Counted from the first letter of the stretch, positions 6,873-15,003 are shown. The stretch is 15,727 nucleotides of DNA from DATJHM01 sp035493895 (GCA_035493895.1 DATJHM010000281.1:1-15727); one strand, 5' to 3'. The notes: generated from the sequence alone by a model not told the origin. Numbers and translations: made by a program.

Positions 6873-9131
6873 ATGGTCAATTATATCTGGGTTCCCATCG
6901 TTGTGAGCCTGCTTGCCGTAGCGTTCGCAGCCTATCTCGTGTTCTATGTCCTGCGCAAGGACACTGGAACTGCTGAAATGCAGAAGATTGCGGATGCGAT
7001 TTTTAAGGGGGCAACGGCCTTTCTGCATCGCCAATACAAGACGATTGCGGTGCTGGCGGTGGTTGCGGCGGTGGTGGTAGCGGGCGTGCTAGCGTTGCTT
7101 GGGCAGGGATCTCAAGCAGAAAAGATAAACCTGGCCTGGCATACTGCTGTGGCTTTTTTAGTTGGAGCGCTCTGTTCTGGCCTCTCCGGCTATATAGGGA
7201 TGTACGTAGCCGTGAAATCCAACAGCCGCACAGCAAGTGCAGCTCGTCGTAGTCTGGGAGAGGCGCTGGTGGTCTCTCTGCGCGGTGGTGCGGTTTCGGG
7301 TTTTCTCGTAGTGGCGCTCTCGCTTCTGGGTGTCTCGTTGCTTTTCTTGCTTTTTGGTGGGCTCTCTCAGCCTACTGCGACGCCGTCGCTGATTGTCGGT
7401 TTCGGCTTCGGGGCAAGTTTTGTGGCGCTGTTCGCTCAGCTTGGCGGTGGCATTTATACGAAGGCGGCTGATGTAGGGGCCGATCTGGTCGGCAAGGTTG
7501 AGGCAAATATTCCTGAAGATGATCCCCGCAATCCTGCGGTCATTGCCGATCTGGTGGGTGACAATGTGGGCGACTGTGCTGGTCGTGGCGCTGATCTTTT
7601 CGAATCAACGGCGGCTGAAAATATCGGTACGATGATCCTTGGCGCGGTTCTCTATCAGGCAACTCAGAATATTGGTTGGCTGCTCTTTCCGCTGGTGCTG
7701 GGCGCATTTGGCATTATTGCCTCTTCGCTGGGCGTACTCTCTATTCGCGCAAAGAGCGTGATTGAGCCAAAACAGGCGAATGGACGCGATCCCAGTGCTA
7801 TTGCGATGCAGCGCTTGAATATGGGCTACTATATCACCTGCGCTGTCTCGGTGCTGGGCATTTTTGCTGGAAGCTATCTCCTCTTAGGCCAGGGGAATGA
7901 GACGGCGAACTATGGGATTGCTCCCTGGCTCTGGTATGCGTTTGCGGCCTGCGTTGGCCTGCTGCTCAGTATTGCGTTTGTCTTTATCACGCAATACTAT
8001 ACCGCTGGCACGTGGCGTCCCGTACGCGAAATCGCGGAAGCCTCTATGACCGGACCCGCAACGACGATCATTGCGGGCGTGAGTATCGGCTTCGAGTGTG
8101 TGGTTCTGCCTGTACTCTGTATCTGTGGGGCACTCGGCCTCTCCTATTTCTTTGGCAGTCAGGTGCATGTGAATCTGGCTCTGCAAGAATCTGGTGTCAT
8201 CAATATGAGTGGCATCTTTGGGACCGCTGCCGCGACGGTTGGTATGCTGATGAGCTGCGCTTATATTCTGGCAATGGATACGTTTGGTCCAATCACTGAT
8301 AATGCCGGCGGTATTAGCGAGATGAGTGGTCAGGCTGAGGATGTGCGTGATATTACGGATGCGCTGGACAGTGTCGGGAATACGACGAAGGCGCTGACCA
8401 AGGGCTATGGCCTCGGTTCGGCGGCGCTGGCGGCCTTTGTGCTGTTCAGTGCTTATCTGGATGTGCTCTATAGCTTCAAACACAATCCAGCGGTCTATCG
8501 CGTAGATCTGGCGAATATCTCGACGTTTGTTGCGGCACTGATTGGTCTGGCACTGATCTTCCTTTTCTGTTCGCTGGCGATCCGTGCGGTCGGTGCGGCT
8601 GCGAAACGGATGATCGAGGAGGTGCGTCGTCAGTTCAAGGCCATGCCCAATATTATGGCTGAAGATCCGGCGCAACGTGTCGATCCCGATTATGCTCGCT
8701 GTGTGGAGATCAGCACAGAGGGTGCCTTGCGCGCGATGGTCTTACCGGGTGCTGTAGCTGTGCTGACTCCGGTCCTGGTGGGGGTCATTCTGGGACCCCA
8801 GGCGGCGGCCGGTCTGCTGATGGTGGCGACTATGGGCGGTATTGTCATGGCACTCTTCCTGAATAATGGTGGTGGTGCCTGGGATAACGCGAAGAAGTAC
8901 ATTGAGGCCGGGAATCTGCGTGTAGATGTGAAGGGCGATGTGGTCGCTTCTAATGACCCCGAAGGCATTATTCTGGGGAAGAAGAGCGAGCCGCATAAGG
9001 CCAGTGTCATCGGCGATACGGTCGGTGATCCCTTCAAGGATACCGCTGGCCCCTCGCTGCATGTGCTCATCAAGCTGCTCAGCACGATTACGCTGGTGCT
9101 GGCCCCGCTCTACTACTTCCTGCACCCCTGA
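6873..9131 (+). CDS. hppA: Membrane-bound proton-translocating pyrophosphatase, K+-independent type
   Basis: This 752-residue integral membrane enzyme hydrolyses pyrophosphate and pumps H+ across the membrane. All signature blocks are present: ADVGADLVGKVEANIPEDD starting at 199, the Mg-PPi ligands in IADLVGDNVGDCAG (224-237), DTFGPITDNAGGISEMSG in the middle, NNGGGAWDNAKKYIE, and GDTVGDPFKDTAGPS at 714-728. After GNTT the sequence has K506 and T509 (GNTTKALTKGYG). Lysine and threonine here mark the K+-independent class, whereas K+-dependent pumps have Ala and Gly. L227 replaces the usual asparagine of IADNVGDN, and GRGADLFES replaces GMAADLFET. GTG (6867), TTG (6870) and ATG (6873) are consecutive in-frame starts; GGAGGA lies seven bases before the ATG, which is chosen. 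It appears monocistronic and ends in a hairpin. Confidence 0.97.
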   Translation: MVNYIWVPIVVSLLAVAFAAYLVFYVLRKDTGTAEMQKIADAIFKGATAFLHRQYKTIAVLAVVAAVVVAGVLALLGQGSQAEKINLAWHTAVAFLVGALCSGLSGYIGMYVAVKSNSRTASAARRSLGEALVVSLRGGAVSGFLVVALSLLGVSLLFLLFGGLSQPTATPSLIVGFGFGASFVALFAQLGGGIYTKAADVGADLVGKVEANIPEDDPRNPAVIADLVGDNVGDCAGRGADLFESTAAENIGTMILGAVLYQATQNIGWLLFPLVLGAFGIIASSLGVLSIRAKSVIEPKQANGRDPSAIAMQRLNMGYYITCAVSVLGIFAGSYLLLGQGNETANYGIAPWLWYAFAACVGLLLSIAFVFITQYYTAGTWRPVREIAEASMTGPATTIIAGVSIGFECVVLPVLCICGALGLSYFFGSQVHVNLALQESGVINMSGIFGTAAATVGMLMSCAYILAMDTFGPITDNAGGISEMSGQAEDVRDITDALDSVGNTTKALTKGYGLGSAALAAFVLFSAYLDVLYSFKHNPAVYRVDLANISTFVAALIGLALIFLFCSLAIRAVGAAAKRMIEEVRRQFKAMPNIMAEDPAQRVDPDYARCVEISTEGALRAMVLPGAVAVLTPVLVGVILGPQAAAGLLMVATMGGIVMALFLNNGGGAWDNAKKYIEAGNLRVDVKGDVVASNDPEGIILGKKSEPHKASVIGDTVGDPFKDTAGPSLHVLIKLLSTITLVLAPLYYFLHP

Positions 9132-9139
9132 TCTCTGAT

Positions 9140-9166
9140 GCCTCTCCCTTTTTGTAAGGGAGAGGC
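9140..9166. terminator. Hairpin terminator between convergent hppA and DUF1345-like gene
   Basis: GCCTCTCCCTT (9140-9150) and AAGGGAGAGGC (9156-9166) are perfect 11-base arms around TTTGT. The hairpin starts nine bases after the hppA stop and ends ten bases before the stop of the opposing gene, so it can serve both. A clear T-run is missing on either side, so termination may be weaker than in the textbook form. Confidence 0.65.
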
Positions 9167-9176
9167 GTCCTTACCT

Positions 9177-9863
9177 CTACAGAATATTGGCAACCCGGCT
9201 GACCAGAATACCAATGATCATCAGTGAAATAATTGCCTCGATCATCATCAAGCCCTTGGCTTTATGCGTAAGAGGAAATGTATCGGTCGGACTAAATGCG
9301 GTAGCGACTGTAAAGGCGAGAAAGAGATAGTCAAAAAATTGTGGCACCCAGGGTTTGCTATTTGCCTTCAGGGCCTCTGGGGTCTGCTGCGGAAAGAGAA
9401 AATCCATTGCTACATTTCCCGCTTCATGTCGCCCCCGTGGTCCCCCGCCATCGGTGTTCCAGTACCATAGACCAAAAAGTGCAACATTAGAAAGCCAGAG
9501 GAGCGCCGCAATACGTAACAGGACGCTACCGACTGTAATCGCAGGTAGACGCGTAATCAGTGTGACGACGCCAATCACCAGCGCCAGTGTAATCACGCTA
9601 AGTAAGATGAGGTCGATGCTACGTACAACTCTGTGGGGAAGCACATGTCCGGCAAAGTGGAGCATCCAGAACGGCACGATGATACAGATTTCTAGCACCA
9701 GTAAGATCCAGCTGGGACCAATGGTGAAATTTTCTGGGAGAAAGAAGTACAGCACTCCTGTCAGCAATATGCCGAGCGAGACGGTCAATTGCGGAATCTG
9801 TCCTACGTAATGGGGCTTGCTGGGAGATTGCTGCTGATCAGCATCTCCCACTTGATTTTGCAC
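9177..9863 (-). CDS. Multi-pass membrane protein, DUF1345-like
   Basis: A conserved bacterial membrane protein of unknown function. From the start at 9863 it has 228 residues with five to six membrane segments at about 25-42, 49-68, 84-104, 112-135 and 203-226, and possibly 178-190. The loop NTDGGGPRG after helix four and the block FFDYLFLAFTVATAFSPTDTFPLTHKAKGLMM at 176-207 resemble the conserved DYLYxAFT...SDT region of DUF1345 proteins; the family assignment is by memory of that pattern. The frame is open to a GTG at 9920, but the GTG at 9863 has AGGAG seven bases upstream and none precedes 9920, so 9863 is preferred. It lies 90 bases after the STAND gene on the same strand and may be read through from it. 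Confidence 0.75.
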   Translation of the reverse strand: MQNQVGDADQQQSPSKPHYVGQIPQLTVSLGILLTGVLYFFLPENFTIGPSWILLVLEICIIVPFWMLHFAGHVLPHRVVRSIDLILLSVITLALVIGVVTLITRLPAITVGSVLLRIAALLWLSNVALFGLWYWNTDGGGPRGRHEAGNVAMDFLFPQQTPEALKANSKPWVPQFFDYLFLAFTVATAFSPTDTFPLTHKAKGLMMIEAIISLMIIGILVSRVANIL

Positions 9864-9953
9864 GCTCTTACTCCTACGGGCCTTTGCATTTCTCTGTTCG
9901 GCTTTCCCTATGTGTAACACGCTACTGACTGAGAATCGGGCGACTCTACAATA

Positions 9954-12506
9954 TCAATCCTGTTGTAGCGTGCGAACCCATTGACGGATCTCCTGCGCGC
10001 GCCGATGCCCCATTTTCTCAAAGGCCTGGATGCTCGTTTCCGCTCGCTCTTGCGCCTCTGCTATCTGCCCTTTGCTGGCCGCGACCCGCGCCAGACCAAA
10101 GCTGGCCTGCGCGTACATCTCCTGATCTCCCTCGGGGATGAGCTGAAGCATACGCTGAAAACTCTCTTCGGCCCGCTCGATCTGTTGCTGCTTTAAATAG
10201 ATGTTCCCGTATTCATAGTAGACATAACATATGATGCGTGGCCGTCCAATGGGCTGTGCCAGGAGCAGACTCTGTTGCAGGTAGCCTTCGGCCTCGCTGT
10301 CGTGTCCCTGCTTCTGTTTGAGCTCGGCAAGGTTGAGCAGGAGAATGCTGGTCCATTCTTGATGGGCGATCTGTTGTGCGACTTCGAGTCCTTCACGCAA
10401 ATACGCTTCGGCCTGATCGTACGCTTTCTGTTCGCCCACCATTTCGGCAAGGTTGAGCAGCAGGGCGCAGATATGTTCGCGATGCCCGATCTGTCGCGCA
10501 AGCTCGAGCCCTTCGCGCAGATAGACGATGGCCTGGGCGTCATTCCCGCGTTCGGCAACGGTCACGCCGAGGTTGAGGAGGGCAGAGCAGATCTGCTCCC
10601 GATCTCCACTCTGCCGTGCGAGCTCGAGCCCTTCGCGCAAATAGGTTTCGGAACTCTGATAATCGCCCCAACTCGCACTGATGGCACCGAGTGTTTTGAG
10701 CAAAAAGCTCATCTGTTTCTCGTTGCCGAGCGCGCGTGCGATCTGCAACCCCTCCTGCGAGTAGGCGGCGGCCTGACTATATTCTCCCCGCCTCCAGGTG
10801 ACGGAGCCGAGTTCAGCGAGCAGGGCGCAGGTCAGCTCATCTTCTTGCTGCTGGCGTGCGTGTTGCAGACCTTCCTGAAAGAAGGCTTCGGCGCGAGCAA
10901 AATCCCCTTGCTTCTGCGCAAGCTGCCCGAGATAGAGCAGGGTTGTGAGGGTCCCATGGCTGTCCTGTATCGCCAGCGCCGCTTCATGGGCGCGCTGCAC
11001 ATGCCGTTCGGCGAGACTATAGAAGCCACGCATCACCAGGAAGGGCGCAAAGGCGTTTACGGCGCGAATCAACTCTGCCTGTCTGTTTTTCTCGTAGGCA
11101 GCCTCCAATGCGGCGAGAATGATGCTGCTCTCGCGTTCCAGCTCTTCGTAGTCCGTCTGATGGTTTTCGAGATAGGTGGTGATATAGGCGATCAGGCGTG
11201 TGTAGGGGGCCTCATCCTGAAGATGGCTGCGGGCGTAATCGGCAATGGTCTGGTGCAGTGTATAGCGATCAGAGCTGATACTTTCGAGCAGGCCGGTATC
11301 GCTGAGGGCGTCGAGAATTTCTCCGCTACAGGCGGCAACCTCGCGTGCCAGTTCGTCGGAGAAGCTGTGGGGCTTGGCGGGAAAGACGGCGAGGGCATAG
11401 AGTGCGGATCGTTGCTGGCTACTCAATTGCTGATCGGTGACGGCGATGATGGATTGGAGGGACAGGGGCACGTCGGAGGGCAGGCTGGGATGCTGCTCGG
11501 CTGGTCCGCGTGGTGTGCTGATGTGCAGGCGCTCTTCAGCATCGCTGAGCCGTTTCATGGCCGCCTGAATCCGCCTCGGCTGCCCACTGTACGCTTGCAA
11601 ACGCAGATAGTTGCCCACAAGGGTGAGGGCGAGGGGCAGACCTCCAACGGCGTGGACCAGATCATAGACTTTACGCGCTTCGACATCTACAACCTGTGGC
11701 GCCAGTAAACGCAGCAGGGCCATGCTATCTTCGGCATTCAACTCCTGAAGCTGCGTGGCCGTTTCGACGGCAATATGCGCGGCAATACTGGGATAGCGTG
11801 TGGTGACGAGATGAGCCGTCTGCGTGCCTCCCACTTTCATCGTCAGCGCATCTTCAACTGTCCAGGCGTCGTCGATAACGAGCAGCAGACGCCGATTGCC
11901 GATCGCGTCGTGAATCGCTCTGGCCCAGGTGTCGCTTTGATTGAGCTGAGCCATATCGTGACGGGAGATGCCGAGCAGTTTCCCCCAGCGACTGAAGATG
12001 CCGGGAATATTCGGCTCCGGCCCAAGGGCAGCCCAGAGAATGCCATCGGTAAAAGATGCGCGTAGCTCGGCATCGTGTGCCAGTGCCAGCGAGAGCGCGG
12101 TTTTGCCGACGCCGGGTAGCCCATTGAGCGCGATCACACTCTCTCCTTCGGCGGTCCGCAGGCGCGTTTTCAGTTCGGCTAGATCCTGATCTCGTCCCAC
12201 CAGGGGCAGCGCCGCTGGTACGGGAATAGCTGGATCGAGCAACTGCGCAGGCAAGCTCTCTTCTGCTGTATCCGCTGTACCGTCTGTAGGATAGGGTACG
12301 AGAGCTGGAAAGCCCAGATCTTCAGGACGTTTTTTGAATAGCTCACAAAGTCTGGCTGTCATATAGACATCCGGGGCGGTCTCACCGCGTTCCCAGCGCC
12401 CTACGGTAAAGGCACTTGTGCCGAGCGCTTCCCCCAGTTTTTCTCGTGACAGATGCTTGTTTCTGCGTGCGGCTCGTAGTCGGTCGTTGGGTGCAAGCTG
12501 GGCCAT
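9954..12506 (-). CDS. HTH-NB-ARC (STAND ATPase)-TPR regulatory protein
   Basis: The 850-residue protein has three parts. Residues 6-60 are an Xre-type helix-turn-helix (LRAARRNKHLSREKLGEALG, then TSAFTVGRWERGE). Residues about 100-425 are an NB-ARC STAND NTPase: Walker A GLPGVGKT (129-136), Walker B LLLVIDD (207-213), TTR sensor (235-237), GLPLAL (289-294) and a winged helix with LHQ (417-419) at the MHD position. Residues about 480-850 are eight or nine tetratricopeptide repeats on an exact 40-residue step, with YLREGLELARQ-like helices at 622, 662 and 702. STAND proteins are nucleotide switches that oligomerise when the sensor domain, here the TPRs, binds a trigger; the HTH suggests the output is transcription. 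The ATG at 12506 follows GAGGAGGAGG; a start at 12554 lacks this. Ligand and target genes are unknown. Confidence 0.93.
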   Translation of the reverse strand: MAQLAPNDRLRAARRNKHLSREKLGEALGTSAFTVGRWERGETAPDVYMTARLCELFKKRPEDLGFPALVPYPTDGTADTAEESLPAQLLDPAIPVPAALPLVGRDQDLAELKTRLRTAEGESVIALNGLPGVGKTALSLALAHDAELRASFTDGILWAALGPEPNIPGIFSRWGKLLGISRHDMAQLNQSDTWARAIHDAIGNRRLLLVIDDAWTVEDALTMKVGGTQTAHLVTTRYPSIAAHIAVETATQLQELNAEDSMALLRLLAPQVVDVEARKVYDLVHAVGGLPLALTLVGNYLRLQAYSGQPRRIQAAMKRLSDAEERLHISTPRGPAEQHPSLPSDVPLSLQSIIAVTDQQLSSQQRSALYALAVFPAKPHSFSDELAREVAACSGEILDALSDTGLLESISSDRYTLHQTIADYARSHLQDEAPYTRLIAYITTYLENHQTDYEELERESSIILAALEAAYEKNRQAELIRAVNAFAPFLVMRGFYSLAERHVQRAHEAALAIQDSHGTLTTLLYLGQLAQKQGDFARAEAFFQEGLQHARQQQEDELTCALLAELGSVTWRRGEYSQAAAYSQEGLQIARALGNEKQMSFLLKTLGAISASWGDYQSSETYLREGLELARQSGDREQICSALLNLGVTVAERGNDAQAIVYLREGLELARQIGHREHICALLLNLAEMVGEQKAYDQAEAYLREGLEVAQQIAHQEWTSILLLNLAELKQKQGHDSEAEGYLQQSLLLAQPIGRPRIICYVYYEYGNIYLKQQQIERAEESFQRMLQLIPEGDQEMYAQASFGLARVAASKGQIAEAQERAETSIQAFEKMGHRRAQEIRQWVRTLQQD
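10381..10760 (-). repeat. In-gene tandem repeats of 120 bp encoding TPR units
   Basis: Within the TPR region the same DNA block recurs every 120 bases. AGCTCGAGCCCTTCGCGCA is identical at 10501-10519 and 10621-10639, with diverged copies beginning at 10381 and 10741. Exact 40-codon spacing plus base-level identity points to fairly recent duplication of TPR units. Confidence 0.75.
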
Positions 12507-12519
12507 TGAGCCCTCCTCC

Positions 12520-12618
12520 TCAAGCGTCGAATTGTGCTGCCCATTGTTTCCCATCTGCTCTTGCCATGAAGTCCTGGAAACTATTGCCGGTAAAGGACAC
12601 GCTTACGAGCAAGCGCAT
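12520..12618 (-). CDS. Possible 32-residue leader peptide ahead of the STAND gene
   Basis: An ATG at 12618 follows AAGGAGAG by nine bases and opens 32 codons (MRLLVSVSFTGNSFQDFMAR then ADGKQWAAQFDA). The TGA stop at 12520-12522 shares its last bases with the GAGGAGGAGG ribosome site of the STAND gene, leaving 13 bases to its ATG. The layout fits translational coupling or a leader peptide. Against it, a TATAAT (12636-12641) abuts the ribosome site, and if that were the -10 box the transcript would start inside the site. A start site further upstream (TTGAAA at 12686-12691 on the minus strand) would include it. No homologue is recognised. Confidence 0.35.
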   Translation of the reverse strand: MRLLVSVSFTGNSFQDFMARADGKQWAAQFDA

Positions 12619-12734
12619 GTCAGGAAACTCTCCTTATTATAATACATACTAACGCATTTTTTATAGTTATGCCCTACTTTGTGCTTTTCAACTGGAACAA
12701 AGTAATCATGTTCCTGCTATGATGGAGTAATTCG

Positions 12735-13601
12735 ATGAATATTGCGCTTTTTGCCGATGTACATGGTCGTATCCTGCTCTGTTTCAAGCTCTGTGCGCGC
12801 TGGCAGCAGGAGACTGGTCAACAGATCGACATAATTCTGCAAGCCGGTGATCTCGGGGTATTTCCGGGCATGTCCTCGCTGGATAAGGCGACAAAACGCC
12901 ATGCCGTAGATGATCCGACTGAACTGGGTTTTATGCAAGATTTTGCGATCTATCGTGAGGAGGTTGCTAACCAGTTGCAGCAAACGCACTGCCCCCTTAT
13001 CTTTGTGCGTGGCAATCATGAGGATCAGCACTATCTGGACGAAAAAGAACAGGCGTCGAGCTCGCCTCTGTTTTCGGTGGATGCCTACCAGCGTATCTGG
13101 TGCCTGAGGAGTGGCGTCCCCTATACCTTTTCTGTTCGCGAAGAGTCCGTGACGATCCTCGGCATCGGTCGCATCGGTGCACCTCAGGGCGAGAAGGATG
13201 AACAGCAGTCTAAATATATTCAGGCGTACGAGCGGCGTCGTCTCGCCCAATTATCGCTTGCCCCATCGACGCTCGATATTGTGCTCAGCCATGATGCACC
13301 CAGGGGATATATTTTCCCCGATGCCGGTATCGCTGAAATTGGTCCGGTACTGGAGCGTGCTCAGCCCCACTATCATTTTTTCGGCCACTATGACCATCTG
13401 CGCCTGTTCAAATCCCATCCCAATCAGGTAACGACCATCTGCAAGCTCGCTGATCTCTGCTGGGATCGCGCAGCCGGTAATGGCTTGGTGCCCGGCTCTT
13501 TCGCGATTTTATCCTGGCACAGCCCTCTCGATCATTCCCTTGAGATTATTTCCGCTCCCTGGTTGCACGAGTATCGCTCCTCAACCTGGAAATGGCTATA
13601 G
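12735..13601 (+). CDS. Calcineurin-like metallophosphoesterase
   Basis: The 288-residue cytoplasmic protein has the metal-binding motifs of the metallophosphoesterase superfamily in order: DVH (D8, H10), GDLG (G38, D39), GNHED (93-97, N94 and H95), SHD (H186) and FGHYDH (216-221). These residues normally hold two metal ions and cleave phosphomono- or diesters of nucleotides, nucleic acids or proteins. In the last motif the usual G-H-x-H reads G-H-Y-D-H, so the second histidine is D220, or H221 shifted by one; activity may differ. ATG 12735 follows TGGAG by about eight bases. It is divergent from the STAND regulator, sharing about 115 bases of upstream DNA with the leader ORF. The substrate is unknown. 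Confidence 0.88.
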   Translation: MNIALFADVHGRILLCFKLCARWQQETGQQIDIILQAGDLGVFPGMSSLDKATKRHAVDDPTELGFMQDFAIYREEVANQLQQTHCPLIFVRGNHEDQHYLDEKEQASSSPLFSVDAYQRIWCLRSGVPYTFSVREESVTILGIGRIGAPQGEKDEQQSKYIQAYERRRLAQLSLAPSTLDIVLSHDAPRGYIFPDAGIAEIGPVLERAQPHYHFFGHYDHLRLFKSHPNQVTTICKLADLCWDRAAGNGLVPGSFAILSWHSPLDHSLEIISAPWLHEYRSSTWKWL

Positions 13602-14025
13602 TTAGAGTATAAGAAGCAATTGTGTATTCTCTACTGATTAGCTGCAAGTGGGTTTTGTGATATCCATACATCGAAAGGCGTAGTAATAGTAACCAGCAAA
13701 TCTCTGCCGCTAAAATAGAAATAGAGAAAATCTCTCTATTTTGCTATACTCTACAGGTAGCGCAAAATTCTTGTTCTCTATTTTTCGGCATTGGGGTAAT
13801 ATATTGAACAAGGTGCATTGATGCACGCAAGGGCTCTCTGATCTACGAGTATATTGCAACGATGAGCTGAGGATTTTTCCAGCGTAGCCAGCGACATTTT
13901 TTATCTGGTAAGTCCGTCTCCTGAATGTATATACCGTTTCCTATGTCTTGTACACGGGCCGGGATGGTACATTCTATCGGCGACTTGAAATATTTTCGGG
14001 AAAATTCAGAAAGGCATTATCGAGT
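13602..14025. other. Intergenic region upstream of the solute-binding protein
   Basis: No gene is supported in these 424 bases. It is A/T-rich and structured. AAATAGAGA (13719-13727) and TCTCTATTT (13733-13741) form a perfect 9-bp hairpin, and TCTCTATTTT recurs at 13775. GTGCATTGATGCAC (13813-13826) is a perfect 6-2-6 palindrome about ten bases after a TAATAT (13797-13802). The long leader before the ATG at 14026 does not resemble a riboswitch I know. A frame opening at 13948 runs into the solute-binding gene but encodes no signal peptide at its start. Confidence 0.5.
13813..13826. promoter_or_regulatory. Operator-like 6-2-6 palindrome upstream of the solute-binding protein
   Basis: GTGCATTGATGCAC has six-base arms around TG and lies downstream of a TAATAT that may be a -10 box. 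Geometry matches the palindrome at 965-978 in arm length and position, though the sequence differs. A role in controlling the solute-binding gene is inferred from place only. Confidence 0.4.
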
Positions 14026-14955
14026 ATGGATCAAGAACTGGATCGGCGAACATTTTTACGGCGCGCGAGTCAGACCGGTGGCCTCCTGGTTACTGCTAGC
14101 TCTCTGGGAGCACTCCTGGTCGCCTGTGGTGGAAACGTGTCAACCACTCCCTCTGGTAGCACCCCTGGTGCGCAACAGATCGGCAATCAGGGTTTGAAGA
14201 CACCCGGGCAGTTCCAGTGGGGGGCGACCTCGGAGGGCGGTGCTCCTTATGTTTTCCCGGACCCCAAGAATCCCACGAATCTGGTCGGTTTTGAAGTTGA
14301 TATTGCCGCAGCCATTGCGAAATTGCTCGGCGTGACGGAGAAGCAGATTGAGACCGATTATGCTCAGCTCGATCAGGCGCTCAAAGCTGGCAAGTTCGAT
14401 GTGATTATGAATGGCTGGGAGATCACGCCCGATCGCGAGAAAACGGAACTATTTTCGCAGCCCTATTATCATTATGGTCAGCAGATTGTGGTCAAAGCGG
14501 ACGATTCTCGTTTCGCCAGCAAGACGGCAAAAGATACGTTGAGCCTGAAAGATCTCGAAGGCTATACGGTCGGAACGGGAGCCAGCTATAAGGCCGCTGA
14601 AATTCTGGCCTCGGACACCAAGATCAAGCTGAAAACCTATGATCCCGATCTGCCTTTCAATGATCTGGCTCTTGGTCGTATCGATGCCGTGCTGATCGAT
14701 CTGCCAATTGTGACGTACTATGTGCAGGGAATCGGCCCGGGAAGCGAATCCAATAGCAAACTTCGCCCGATTGGCGTCCCCTTTGAGCTCAGTGATTATG
14801 TCATTGGCTACAATAAGAGCGATCCCAATGCGGCAACGCTGCAAAAAGAGGTTGATCAGGCGATTACCGCAATCAAAAATGATGGGACGCTGCGCACGAT
14901 CCTCCAGAAATGGGACCTCTGGAACGATCAGCAGGCGCAGATCGGCACGAAGTAG
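14026..14955 (+). CDS. ABC transporter substrate-binding lipoprotein, family 3 (amino-acid type), Tat-exported
   Basis: The 309-residue precursor starts with a twin-arginine signal (DRRTFLR, R7-R8) and a hydrophobic stretch ending in the lipobox LVAC, so C34 would be lipidated after folded export. A Ser/Thr/Gly/Pro linker follows. The mature part is a family-3 periplasmic-binding fold: LVGFEVDIAAAIAKLLG, then DVIMNGWEITPDREKTELFSQPYYHYGQQIVV, the hinge region LKDLEGYTVGTGASYKAAEIL, and LGRIDAVLIDLPIVTYYV. These proteins bind polar amino acids and feed an ABC permease. ATG 14026 is chosen because it places the Tat motif at the N-terminus; upstream ATGs at 13925 and 13948 do not. No permease or ATPase gene is adjacent: the next gene is on the other strand. 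Confidence 0.92.
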   Translation: MDQELDRRTFLRRASQTGGLLVTASSLGALLVACGGNVSTTPSGSTPGAQQIGNQGLKTPGQFQWGATSEGGAPYVFPDPKNPTNLVGFEVDIAAAIAKLLGVTEKQIETDYAQLDQALKAGKFDVIMNGWEITPDREKTELFSQPYYHYGQQIVVKADDSRFASKTAKDTLSLKDLEGYTVGTGASYKAAEILASDTKIKLKTYDPDLPFNDLALGRIDAVLIDLPIVTYYVQGIGPGSESNSKLRPIGVPFELSDYVIGYNKSDPNAATLQKEVDQAITAIKNDGTLRTILQKWDLWNDQQAQIGTK

Positions 14956-15003
14956 CTGTTGTTTCAATCCCCTGGCGAGTCGGGAAGATGTCAGCCTACC
15001 ATG

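Noticed and set aside
7884..8675. 263-codon minus-strand ORF opposite hppA
   Set aside because: Low-complexity basic composition and full overlap with conserved hppA motifs show it is a shadow frame.
10275..11708. 477-codon plus-strand ORF inside the STAND gene
   Set aside because: It is antisense to the TPR and NB-ARC coding sequence; its length comes from the regular codon use of the repeats, and no ribosome site or family motif is seen.
12694..12714. GGAAC/GTTCC repeat as a LexA (SOS) box before the phosphoesterase
   Set aside because: The arms are only five bases and the 11-base spacing does not fit the GAACnnnnGTTC type box.
9954..12734. A proven anti-phage defence system
   Set aside because: STAND-TPR architecture occurs in defence but also in ordinary regulators, and the HTH domain favours regulation. 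No nuclease, TIR, protease or other effector domain is present.
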